Shown here in pieces: positions 21,733-31,051 of a stretch of 64,000 nucleotides of DNA. The DNA comes from Leguminivora glycinivorella. Taxonomy: Eukaryota > Arthropoda > Insecta > Lepidoptera > Tortricidae. Position 1 is the stretch's first letter, and each line of letters opens with the position of its first letter. The stretch covers positions 21,880,956 through 21,944,955 of the forward strand of contig NC_062973.1 in NCBI RefSeq assembly GCF_023078275.1, written 5' to 3'. Under the pieces are notes generated by a model. It saw nothing but the letters and a program-made list of their open reading frames with translations, did no database searches and was not told the origin of the DNA. Both the position numbers and the translations under genes were made by a program.

Positions 21733-22176
21733 TAATTTATAAAGATATCTAAAACATATCTTATATCAAGTGCTTATTGACGACGTTATCTAAAATCATG
21801 TTTAAATAGAATTCGCAGAGAATATGACTGTCGTAAAATCGACCATCAAAAATACACTTCACTTCACTGCTTCAACATATGTTAACATATGTAATACTCA
21901 ACCTGAGCACTATCTTTCAAGGCACTGCTGCATAAACTTTCCGAAGGTAAGCCATAATGTTATACTACACTTTATAACAGAATTTTCAATTTTAAAACTC
22001 CATATAGATATTTTAAAATTCCCGACTGAAATCCAGTCTGCTTTAGGTCCATATGTCTCATGAATAATTCAGTTGAAGCCGCGGCTTGTTCGGGCCGGTG
22101 ACACATATGTATACCAACCCATCGGGAACAACAGATACATACGGCAAGGTATAGCCGGGTGAGACCGGACTAGTAG
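21733..22176. other. Unassigned; precedes the Penelope fragment
   Basis: The 79-codon frame at 21,824 has no motif. From 22,070 on, composition shifts toward GC and may be decayed element sequence. Confidence 0.35.
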
Positions 22177-22545
22177 GTGTGTGTAGGTGTGGAAACGGAA
22201 CGTCTGTTCTACAGCAGAAAAGTACGTGAAGCGATTGAAATTAGGAAGCATCGAAATTTCAACCAAAATGAGGGACAGGGAATTTCTTCTTCGTGGAATC
22301 CAGTGATTAGCAAATGTAAGCGTGAAAAATCGTGAGTCGTGAGTGTTGTGTGTAGGCAAAGTGACAACCCTAGCGCAAAAGTGAATAATCAAGAACAAGT
22401 GCGGGTAGTTCGAGAAACTCGCGCGGCTAGAAGATGTTGATGCAATTCCTCGCCAGTCTACCCGTGACCACGAACATAATGTGATGTTCGAAACGTCGGG
22501 CCAAATATAAATGTAAGTGTTTACGCGATTAAGTCCCGTTTTGTT
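22177..22545 (+). pseudogene. Penelope-like element, C-terminus and 3' terminal region
   Basis: Frame from 22,177 to TGA at 22,333 reads ...YSRKVREAIEIRKH, then NFNQNEG and SSSWNPVI. That order (REAIEI-KH, N-F-N, EG, S--W-P) is the closing segment of the GIY-YIG endonuclease region of Penelope-like retroelements. The following non-coding part holds GTTCGAAACGTCGGGCC and CGCGATTAAGTCCCG, also present at 28.9 and 46.6-46.9 kb. The larger minus-strand ORF over it is a shadow. Confidence 0.65.
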
Positions 22546-23342
22546 CTAAAATTATAGGTGTGTAAAGTTGTAAACATTTTATTGTAATAACAAGGCAGAT
22601 TACAAAACACGTTTCACACAAAAAAGTATACAAAGATCAAATACTGACTTATTCCAGTCAGAGAAAATAGTTAAGATATCTCTTCCACTGAACCTTGAGA
22701 AATTGACTGTTCGAAAATCGGCGAGTTGGAAAGTTGTTAGAAAAATACATGACTTCTAACGTTGGCTTCTAATATTTAAAGAAAATGAAAAACAATAAAT
22801 AAAACTTTAATTTAATTTAATATCTTCAATCAAAATTATTTAGGAGTTACATTATTACATATGTATAAAGTTGACTAAAAAATAAATGCCAATTTCAACT
22901 CTTGATCATAGGAAATAAGGTAAACTTATATGCAAATCTGTTTATTTTTATGAAACACTTTCTTTACCCAATATATTTTTAAAGTTCGTAAAACACGACT
23001 GAGCACTTACTATTTAAGTACAATTTTGCATGAACGGCAAGGTGAAATGGCGTCTTAAATGGTATCGCTAGTATGTATAAATCAGTAATAACTTGTGAGA
23101 GATTACAAGCATATGATCTTACCCTCTGTCCTATCTTACCCGCTTATACCTTACAGCTGCTACCTCCTCCACTTTCCCAGCCGATTATGCGCGTAATAAT
23201 GTGGGCATTAAATCATTAGCCGAGAATTATGCAGATGCCCTGACAGTTTGTGTTAGGAGCGAAAGACTTGGTCGCCGTAATTACACATAGTAACACAATT
23301 AATGTGTAGGTTTTAACTAGTGATGCAATAATTAATAGAATT
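22546..23342. other. Unassigned AT-rich stretch
   Basis: No recognised feature before the start of LINE homology. Confidence 0.45.
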
Positions 23343-23862
23343 AATAAAATACGCAGAATGTGATATATTGAGAAACGAAATTTATGACATAACAAATCAA
23401 ATATACAAAACAGGAGTAATTCCGAAAGACTTCCAAGTAAGTAAAACAGTTACACTGCCAAAAAAGCTAAATACACTACGCTGCGAGGAACACAGGACTT
23501 TAAGTTTGATATCTCACGCTTCTAAAATATTAATAACAATAATCCAAAATAGATTAAGAGAAAAAATTGAACGAAGGTTAGGACCAGATCAATACGGCTT
23601 CAGACAAAATAAAGGAACACGGGAGGCTATCTTAGCACTGCGGATGATCATAGACAGACGTATGGATTTGGGCCTGAGTACGCACATCGCTTTCATAGAT
23701 TTAGAGAAGGCCTTCGATAAAGTAAACTGGAAACTTATGATGAAAACGCTCAAGGAAGTAGGAGTAGATTACAGAGATAGGAGAGTAATATATGAATTAT
23801 ATAGAGAACAGAAAACTTTAATACAGATAGGGGAAGAAAAGGAAAGCATTAACATCATTTAA
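23343..23862 (+). pseudogene. Non-LTR reverse transcriptase, 5' half (before BEL insertion)
   Basis: Frame open from about 23,343 encodes a reverse transcriptase lacking the endonuclease. Visible motifs are LPKKLNTLRCEEHRTLSLIS, QYGFRQNKGTREAI and the motif A segment AFIDLEKAFDKVNW with catalytic Asp. It stops at TAA (23,860-23,862) where the BEL LTR begins. The C-terminal half continues at 27,234. The copy is 5'-truncated. Confidence 0.85.
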
Positions 23863-24061
23863 TGTTTAAGTCTTATAATACCTATGAAGACGCCACAGAG
23901 GCTGATAGCCTCTCTCACGGTTTATGGTTTTTATAAGCAATTTTTACATCAACTGTCATTGTCAATGATTAAAATATATTCATGTAGTAAATAAGAATAA
24001 ATAACAGTATTTTTAAATATTTGGAGTTTTTACACTATAAGTCCATTAATTCCCGTAAACA
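23863..24061 (+). repeat. BEL element, left LTR
   Basis: 199 bp, TG...CA ends. Differs from the right LTR only at GTAGTAAATAAG versus GTAGTAAATGAG. It carries AATAAATAACAG, a candidate poly(A) signal. Confidence 0.9.
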
Positions 24062-24578
24062 TGGTCGATGAACCGGATAAAAATGAAAGAACCAGCATTT
24101 AATTGAAGGGCCGAAGGGAACCACCTATAAGTTTCCAACTGCGGATGTCATGTCTGCCGAGGCTGTGATGAAGGAATTCACCAGAACATCGGAATCCAGC
24201 AGTGTTGAGTGTGTTAGGATTCATAATTAGCGCCAGCACTCGTTATTCAGGTAGTATAGGTAGGATTTATAGTGAACTCCAGGTTAGTGAATATTTTTAT
24301 TTCCTGTACTGTGTATTGGTATATAATAAGGTCAGATTTATGTTCAATTTAGGTCGTTGCTTTTATTTAAATAAGATATAATTTATTTGTCAACGTAACC
24401 TGTGTCTGTTATTGCCGTTATTTTTATACACTGTATTATATTCACTCAACTCTTCTCATTTCGATTGAATTTATATTCATTTCTATACAGGATTTATATT
24501 ACTAGGGATTTTCATTGTTCTGATCTATTAATTGTTTACTTTCAAGGTCTACATACGTATACATCAGTTTCCCAAAAA

Positions 24579-26132
24579 ATGGTTGATAACAAGGATTTAG
24601 CTCGCAAGATATGCAGTTTTAAAGGTCAATTAACCTTATTCACTAAATACCTTGGCACCGTGAAGGAATCGTCATTAACTCAAGCTGAAGCTGGTCAATT
24701 GCAGTTGCGCATTGGTAAGATTGAGGCATTGTATGAGCTCTACGATAATGTGCAAACACAGTTGGAATGTAGCGCTGAAAATGTAGACGTACATTTGGCA
24801 GAACGGAACGAGTTCCTAAATAACTACTTCTCTGCGCTCTCGCGGGCCCAGGTTATGCTCATTAATTTCAATAAAAAACATAATGAATTTGAGTCATGTA
24901 GCCATCATGGGTCTCGAAGTGGTTCAAATAATCATAAACTGGTTAAGCTGCCGACTATACAGTTACCGAAATTTCAGGGTTCATACGAAAATTGGCTAGG
25001 CTTCAGAGATACTTTCACTAGTCTGATTCACTCTAACGATGATATTGATAATATTAACAAATTTCACTATTTAAAAGCATCATTAGAAGGATCAGCAGCC
25101 TTAGTTATTCAATCCATTGAGTTTTCTGGGAGCAATTATGAGGTGGCGTGGACACTCTTATGTGAGCGATACGATAACAAAAGGTTGCTACTGCAAAATC
25201 ATGTATCTGCGTTATTTAATGTTAAACCAATCACCGAAGAGTCGTCCGTGCAAATGAAACATCTTATAGACCAAGTAAACAAGAATCTAAGATGCCTAGA
25301 ATCCCTAGGTGAGCCCGTCCAACATTGGGGCACGCTCCTTATTCATATTATTAGCAATAAATTAGACACTACGACATTTCGTGAGTGGGAGGAGCACAAA
25401 GGAAGCTTCGATAAGAACGTTCCTATATCATTTGATAACTTTATCACGTTCATGCGTAATCGTGCAGATTTGATTGAAACTTTAGAGTTGTCGAGCGCCT
25501 CAGGCGCCGGTCAATCAAGTCAGCCGGCTAATACAGCATCTACACATAAGGTTTTGCTCTTTACCCAAGTCAATGATCACTGTGTCACTTCAAAGTCTCA
25601 ATCATGTCCTAAATGTAATGGTGAGCACAGCTTAAATAACTGTCCTCAGTTTCTTGCGTTGAGCAATATCGAGCGGCTTAAATTGCTGCCGAATTATAAA
25701 GTGTGTTTTAATTGCTTTCGAAGAGATCACTACGCAAACCATTGTAAGAAGGCTGGTTGTAAGATATGTAAGCGCAAACATAATTCACTCGTTCATATCA
25801 CAGAGTATGCGCAACGAACGAGATTAAGTTCCTGCGAGAAGCACGCGTCACGGGTAGGTCCTGAGTTGACCAATACGCCGGCGATAGCCGACGCCTCGGT
25901 CCCTGCGCGATTGGGTCCTTCGCGAATTAATTGTTATTTTACAAATGTTACCTCTTGCGCTAGTAATGTAATACTTGACGATGAGACTCGAACTCTGCTC
26001 ACGCGGTTCCAGCAGCCCGCAAAGGATTGCACTAAACAATCTCATCATTCCTCGAGCAGGAAATTAGAAAGAAAGTATTTCACTAAGGTTTTCACTAGGC
26101 AAAAGGACAAATATTCTCTGATTGATAAGTAA
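24579..26132 (+). CDS. gag: BEL/Pao gag polyprotein
   Basis: 517 residues from the ATG at 24,579; the frame is open further upstream (24,402) but that part is hydrophobic and unlike gag, so the later start is preferred. Residues about 120-270 (LPTIQLPKFQGSYENWLGF on) match the conserved gag segment of BEL/Pao elements (DUF1759-type). Zinc-binding motifs follow at about 343-355 (C-x2-C-x3-H-x4-C), 376-389 (C-x2-C-x4-H-x4-C) and 394-406. The protein should form the particle and bind RNA. The frame ends in a basic, low-complexity stretch without a pol continuation. Confidence 0.85.
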   Translation: MVDNKDLARKICSFKGQLTLFTKYLGTVKESSLTQAEAGQLQLRIGKIEALYELYDNVQTQLECSAENVDVHLAERNEFLNNYFSALSRAQVMLINFNKKHNEFESCSHHGSRSGSNNHKLVKLPTIQLPKFQGSYENWLGFRDTFTSLIHSNDDIDNINKFHYLKASLEGSAALVIQSIEFSGSNYEVAWTLLCERYDNKRLLLQNHVSALFNVKPITEESSVQMKHLIDQVNKNLRCLESLGEPVQHWGTLLIHIISNKLDTTTFREWEEHKGSFDKNVPISFDNFITFMRNRADLIETLELSSASGAGQSSQPANTASTHKVLLFTQVNDHCVTSKSQSCPKCNGEHSLNNCPQFLALSNIERLKLLPNYKVCFNCFRRDHYANHCKKAGCKICKRKHNSLVHITEYAQRTRLSSCEKHASRVGPELTNTPAIADASVPARLGPSRINCYFTNVTSCASNVILDDETRTLLTRFQQPAKDCTKQSHHSSSRKLERKYFTKVFTRQKDKYSLIDK

Positions 26133-27034
26133 TTGTATCATGAAAAGAAAACCTAGGTTTCTGAGAATTCGTTTTATTACCTATACCTATAGGCTAACTC
26201 ACACCTAGCTTTTTATTTAATTACTGCGTTTTTAAATAGGTATATGAAGTCATTGGTGTACTTTGGCTTACAATTTAAAACGACTTTTGTGAAAGTGTTA
26301 TGTAGCCATTGTTGTATGTCCCCGTAATAAGTACATGTAGGTATACTGATAGCAGGCAACTTAACCAGTAATATTTGTTTGCTAGCGTTAAACATTATTT
26401 TTCGTTGTACTGTACCTACATCTTTTATGGATTATATTTATGCAATGACTTGCCTATCGAAACGCAGCTGCAATTCGCCAGCTAAAGCTACAGATAATGG
26501 ATAATAATATTATTACTTAATATCTTGTTAGTTCTGTGAGGCATTTACATTAATAATGTTTTTGGGAAGCTGAGGTGAAGTTGACCATATTTAAAAGACA
26601 CATTTAAAAGAGTGCTGAATATTGTAATATAATGTTTATCGTCAATAAACTCAACACTGTTTTGGTTGCTACTTCACATTACTGTATTTCGTCGCACCTA
26701 GAAGAACTGCTGTTATCTACATAGATCAAGTATGCTGCCTGGCTGCTTTTACTCCATCGGTGAACATGCCTTATTGTCTCGGTGCCGATTCATGGCTTCA
26801 GAGCAGTAGCTACATTGGCAGGTCACGTTTCATCAGTGTTGAGCAGTTGCCACAGAAGTGAGAACGAGCAAGAATCTTTGAATCATCCATCACAGACTGA
26901 CACTTCTTCGCTAAGGGTGATTATACGACCCGGTGTTGGTCAAGGAGAAGATGAAATCTTACTTAAAGATAACCTACTTGCCTCCTGGATTAAGTCATTT
27001 TGGTTGAAAGGCAAGCTTTCAACGCCCGGGGGCA
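26133..27034 (+). other. BEL internal non-coding region
   Basis: Holds the 108-aa frame at 26,782-27,108, which contains RPGVGQGEDEILLKDN but matches no pol domain I recognise and runs into the LTR. The rest is AT-rich. Probably remains of a large internal deletion. Confidence 0.5.
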
Positions 27035-27233
27035 TGTTTAAGTCTTATAATACCTATGAAGACGCCACAGAGGCTGATAGCCTCTCTCACGGTTTATGGT
27101 TTTTATAAGCAATTTTTACATCAACTGTCATTGTCAATGATTAAAATATATTCATGTAGTAAATGAGAATAAATAACAGTATTTTTAAATATTTGGAGTT
27201 TTTACACTATAAGTCCATTAATTCCCGTAAACA
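27035..27233 (+). repeat. BEL element, right LTR
   Basis: 199 bp, ending GTAAACA directly before the LINE frame resumes at AGGAGTAAGACAGG. No matching 4-5 bp target duplication is visible at the two outer junctions. Confidence 0.9.
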
Positions 27234-28160
27234 AGGAGTAAGACAGGGGTGTCCACTTTCGCCATTGATATTCAACGCTTTCATAGAAAGCTCCATCACC
27301 AAAATAATAGAGAAGGAACAGGGAGGAGTCAAGTTCAATGGGAGTAAGATACATTTCGTACGTTACGCCGATGATATAGCAGCATTAGCAGAAAATAGCA
27401 ATCAACTAGAACTATTGCTTAAAAATATGGACTCAATATTTCAGGAATCAGGTTTAAAAATTAACATGTCGAAAACAAAGATCTTAACAGCATCCAAATT
27501 TAAAATTTAAAAAGAGAAATAGACCAATTAAGCTTAACAACACAGTTTTAGAAGAAGTCAATAACTTTAAATATCTCGGAAGTATAATTAATAACAAATC
27601 AAGATGTAGCCAAGATATCAGTACTAGAATCGCAATAGCTAAACAAGCCTTCAACAATAAGAAACACATTTTCAAATCGAAAATGTGTACTACCACAAAA
27701 AAACTTTTTATTAAATCCTATATCTGGAGCATCGCCTTATACGCCTGTGAAACGTGGACAATGACGAAAAGAGATAGAGAGAGATTGGAAAGCTTCGAGA
27801 TGTGGTGCTGGCGGAGAATGGAAGGGATTAGTTGGACAGAAAAAATATCAAACGTTAGAGTTCTAGATAGGATTAAAGAAAAAAGAAATATATTAAAGAC
27901 AATAGAAAACAGAAGAGGCGTACTGGTTGAACATCTGCTACGACACGACCTGTTTCTCAAAAACATCGTAGAAGGAAAAGTAGAAGGAAAGAGGGGAAGA
28001 GGAAGACCTAGGAGAAACTATTTCACCCAAATTAAAGAAAAGGTTCAGGTCATGTCGTATCAGAAGGTGAAGGAGTTGGCAGGAGACCGCACGAGTTGGA
28101 GATTGCTCCACCGACAAGAGCACAGCTCTTAAGTTAGAAGAAGAAAAAAGAAGCAATAAA
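27234..28160 (+). pseudogene. Non-LTR reverse transcriptase, 3' half (after BEL insertion)
   Basis: Resumes with GVRQGCPLSPLIF, then the catalytic FVRYADDIAALA (YADD codons near 27,364). A stop and frame change lie near 27,507-27,690. The C-terminus continues to 28,132 with CETWTMTKRDRERLE and RGRGRPRRNYF. The tail is GAAGAAGAAAAAAG. With 23,343-23,862 this forms one element whose clade (insect 'endonuclease-reverse transcriptase' LINE) I cannot fix by eye. Confidence 0.85.
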
Positions 28161-28359
28161 AATTGCAAATGTTCTCACAAAAGTTGTAAAAATTATTCTT
28201 CTCTTATTTATTGACCAGCCCAATTCAAATGGCATTTGAGAGGATGAGAATAATGGACGTCAATGATGAAGCGATCGTCAACTGTTGTGAAAATTTATAC
28301 AATAAGTTTTTGAAAAAAAAATTTGGCACAAGCTGCACCTTTCTTTCAACATTCATCTA
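28161..28359. other. Unassigned flank of the LINE
   Basis: AT-rich; nothing recognised. Confidence 0.4.
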
Positions 28360-28615
28360 CTGCTCTCCGAGACGTTCCTAAAAACCTCTTACTCGATGGG
28401 GATACGACGTTTCATAATAGAGTTCCTATGACCACCTTTCTGCTCCATCATCAGATCAGCTCCATGATACCATAATATTGCATTGTCACTTGATTTACAT
28501 ATATGTGCAAAATTTTAGCTCAATCGGAAACCGGGAAGTGGGTCAAATTTAGCTTCTACGTTTTGACGCACACTAACATACTAACAAAGCAAGTTGAATA
28601 GAAGCTTGTAAAATA
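28360..28615. repeat. Dispersed repeat block
   Basis: CTCGATGGGGATACGACGTT, CATCATCAGATCAGCTCC and AAACCGGGAAGTGGGTC form a block I recall from many moth loci. A related theme (frame-less 'ccatcatcagaac') is at 57.8 kb. Family unknown. Confidence 0.45.
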
Positions 28616-28901
28616 CCAGTACAGAAAGCTCCCTGTCAACGAACAACCTGTCAAAAAACTGCATACGACATAGAGTTAATATAACTAGAGCGCAGCGAGA
28701 AGGTCGTCAAACTTTATGGGCCGCGAAGTCGCGGGTGCCGGGATGTATGAAAGGAACCCCTGCCCTGGCAATACATACTACATAACACTCTTAAATAAAT
28801 GTTCTCAACTGCAACTTGCATGACATTTTTTAATAAAAATTTCGAGTTAGTTGCGGAAAATTTTAAAATGTTTTTCAACATCACACGATTGAGAATACAT
28901 T

Positions 28902-29217
28902 ATTTTGAATCGGGACTTAATCGCGTATGACTACATATTAAACTGACCTCCAACGTTTCAGGGACGGCGTTGTCCCCGTGGTCTCGGAAAAGACTCCGAT
29001 TAAGTCCTTAATAATATATTAAAAATAATTATGTGTAATAAATTATTGGAATGAAATTGGAGGTCCTGAAACGTTGGAGGTCGATTCAAAATGTATATAA
29101 TTTTTATTTCTATCGATTTGAGTAATTATTACTCACTAGAGGTCGCCCGCGTAATAAAAGTATTCATTAAGATTTTCATTTGTGTAGTCATACGCGATTA
29201 AGTCCCGATTCAAAATG
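28902..29217. mobile_element. Penelope-type terminal sequences in inverted arrangement
   Basis: The left end TTTTGAATCGGGACTTAATC and right end GATTAAGTCCCGATTCAAAA are inverted copies, each with CGCGTATGACTACA nearby. Inside, CCTCCAACGTTTCAGG and CCTGAAACGTTGGAGG appear in opposite orientations. The same termini bound the coding fragment at 46.6-46.9 kb. No protein part remains here. Confidence 0.6.
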
Positions 29218-29475
29218 TATATAATTTTTATTTCTATCGATTTGAGTAATTATTACTAATAATTGTGAAAGTTTAAATCAGTGGTTTAAGAATACGTTAC
29301 TATCTAGTAGCTACTAGAATACGTTAGAAATAAAAATTATATACATTTTCTGTGACGTTAACGTTATCAAGTGACGTAATCTCAAACATTAAAAACTCAT
29401 AATAGATGCTCTTAGAGTCTCCTCAAACCTATCAACGCCGAATTGTCTCCGCCGACCGAAAATCGCTCGATAGTA
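29218..29475. other. Short repeats next to the Penelope ends
   Basis: AAAATGTATATAATTTTTAT occurs at 29,089 and again at 29,214 as direct copies, and inverted near 29,329-29,350. No ORF. Confidence 0.5.
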
Positions 29476-29626
29476 TTACGGCCCAGCCACGACATTGGTC
29501 TAAGCGCGACAGCGGTGAGCGGCAGCCATACGTGCGAATGAAAAGTTCCATCGCTGTGTCTCGGTCCAATGTATGGCCGCCGCTCCCCGCTGTCGCGCTT
29601 AGACCAATGTCGTGGCTGAGCCGTTA
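29476..29626. mobile_element. Harbinger-type MITE family E, copy 2 (145 bp)
   Basis: Element 29,479-29,623, the same length as copy 1, with ends CGGCCCAGCCACGACATTGG and the inverse. TTA flanks both sides. Overlapping ORFs of 73-81 aa are read-through. Confidence 0.9.
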
Positions 29627-30079
29627 ACATGCATACGCATGCGTTCAGTGACTTCATTCTAACGAGCGATTTTATTCGGCTAGAGCAGATTCTACGTCGA
29701 TAGGTTTGGGGTAACCCTTAACGTCAATAATTTCACCGTGACTGTACAGTTTATGACAAAACAATTAGGCAGCTACTACATCATCCGATTCCAATCTAGG
29801 AACGATTAGCTTCAAATTATTAATATAATGGAGCTAGTATCGTGGAAATTTCGATAACCATTGATTAATGTTGCCTGTGCACGCAACAATCTGCCGAGGT
29901 GTAAGACTAACAGAAAAGTGATTTATACTGTTGAAACTAAAGGGGATGACCGCACCGAAAACCAGGTTTTCACACAAATTGTGTCCCCATTTTCCTCCAA
30001 CATTTATTATTTTATTTGTATTATATATAATTCAGGCAGGCAGTTGAGACAACTGGTATGGCCTGTATCCTGATATCTT
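29627..30079. other. Unassigned sequence
   Basis: A 70-codon frame at 29,861 has no motif; nothing recognised. Confidence 0.4.
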
Positions 30080-30275
30080 CTTCTAGGTTTATCTCATATT
30101 ATTATGTTTGTCTAATTTGTTCTTAATACTGTTGATGTTGTGTGCTGAGACTATATTTCGTTTCGCGTCGCATAAATGCCATTCGGCTACGGGGCTTGGT
30201 AACTTGTTCTGCATGACTACTCTGTTAGGAACGAAGTATCGTTTAAAAATATTTTCCTTATCCATATCCAAAGAG
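30080..30275 (-). pseudogene. LINE reverse transcriptase C-terminal fragment
   Basis: Minus-strand frame (30,271 down to 30,089) reads RYFVPNRVVMQNKLPSPV and, further on, NSIKNKLDKH. 'F--RVV--WN-LP ... SFKN-LD' is the closing signature of insect LINE reverse transcriptases. About 60 codons survive. Confidence 0.6.
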
Positions 30276-30609
30276 CAAAATATTAAGGCTACCTTTGTAT
30301 GGATAATCGGCCGTCTCCTATACTGTTAACCTGCATGGCCTAGGTGGGCCTAATGGACCACCGCGCCAAGACACATGGCTGGATAACTGCGTGCCATGTA
30401 CGGGTTTACAAACGGGATATATGGGGCATTTCGAATGCTTAATATAGACTGCATTAGGATCATGCGTTGCGGGCTCGCGAGACAATGTACAGTGATTTAC
30501 TGGGACGATTGCTATAGTTGTTGGCCTACGTAATGTAGTGTTGTGTAGTTCCTTCACAATATTGTGGCAGAAAGAAACTAGGCATTGGAAATTTTTTATT
30601 AGTAAGAGT
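30276..30609. other. Unassigned, moderately GC-rich
   Basis: A 79-codon minus-strand frame (30,318-30,557) has no motif; TGCATGGCCTAGGTGGGCC marks a locally GC-rich patch. Confidence 0.35.
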
Positions 30610-30613
30610 ATGC

Positions 30614-30718
30614 AGACTAATATTATAAATGGGAAAGTGTGTGTGTCTGTTTGATTGTCCGTCTTTCACGGCAAAACGGAGCGACGAATTGACGTGATTT
30701 TTTAAGTGGAGATAGTTT
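30614..30718 (+). mobile_element. Helitron-like short element, copy 5, 3'-truncated
   Basis: GACTAATATTATAAATGGG start through GTGGAGATAGTTTA, then sequence changes abruptly to an AT-rich run. The 3' hairpin and CTAG end are missing. Confidence 0.7.
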
Positions 30719-31050
30719 ATATTTATATTTATTTATTCAAATATTTTCAAGCTTACAGTTTACACAAAGTACCCGACCTGAATATAATAGTATAACATTT
30801 TATCTGAGTATTAATTCGTTTTAATCCATAGGCAACCCTATCGCCGAACGCCGCGCACGTGCGGCTCGTTTCTTTGTAAGAATTTTGTAGGCATTTAAAA
30901 AGGCGGCATGTCGTGAACATCAAAGCAGTGGGCCTTCTGTACTTGTACTATTTATATTCTGTGTTAAAACGCAGGTTGAGTAAGACAAAATCAAGGTAAG
31001 GTAAGGTAAGGTGTCATATAAAACATTAAATTTAGTTAATTTTTTATGTT
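30719..31050. other. AT-rich, possible LINE 3' UTR; short TAAGG array
   Basis: TTATTTATTCAAATATTTTC resembles the reversed 3' end of a LINE. A four-unit AAGGT array lies at 30,992-31,012 beside the RTE 3' end. Confidence 0.35.
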
Positions 31051-31051
31051 T

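Larger units (their letters stand above)
23863..27233 (+). mobile_element. BEL/Pao-type LTR retrotransposon, gag only, inserted in a LINE
   Basis: Two 199-bp LTRs (23,863-24,061 and 27,035-27,233) bound the element, each TGTTTAAG...GTAAACA. The left LTR is followed at once by TGG, as primer-binding sites start. The right LTR is preceded by CGCCCGGGGGCA, a polypurine-like tract. Between them is a long gag and about 0.9 kb of non-coding sequence; protease, reverse transcriptase, RNase H and integrase are missing. It would depend on a full-length relative. The LTRs differ at one base, so it is young. Confidence 0.85.

Noticed and set aside
22069..22398. 109-aa minus-strand ORF
   Set aside because: Antisense shadow of the Penelope-like frame on the plus strand.
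22380..22540. Intact hammerhead ribozyme in the Penelope terminal region
   Set aside because: A CTGATGA core is not present; only GAAAC-type motifs remain, so no ribozyme can be claimed from reading.
24402..24578. Upstream 59-residue extension of the BEL gag frame
   Set aside because: Hydrophobic and unlike gag N-termini; gag-like sequence begins at the ATG at 24,579.
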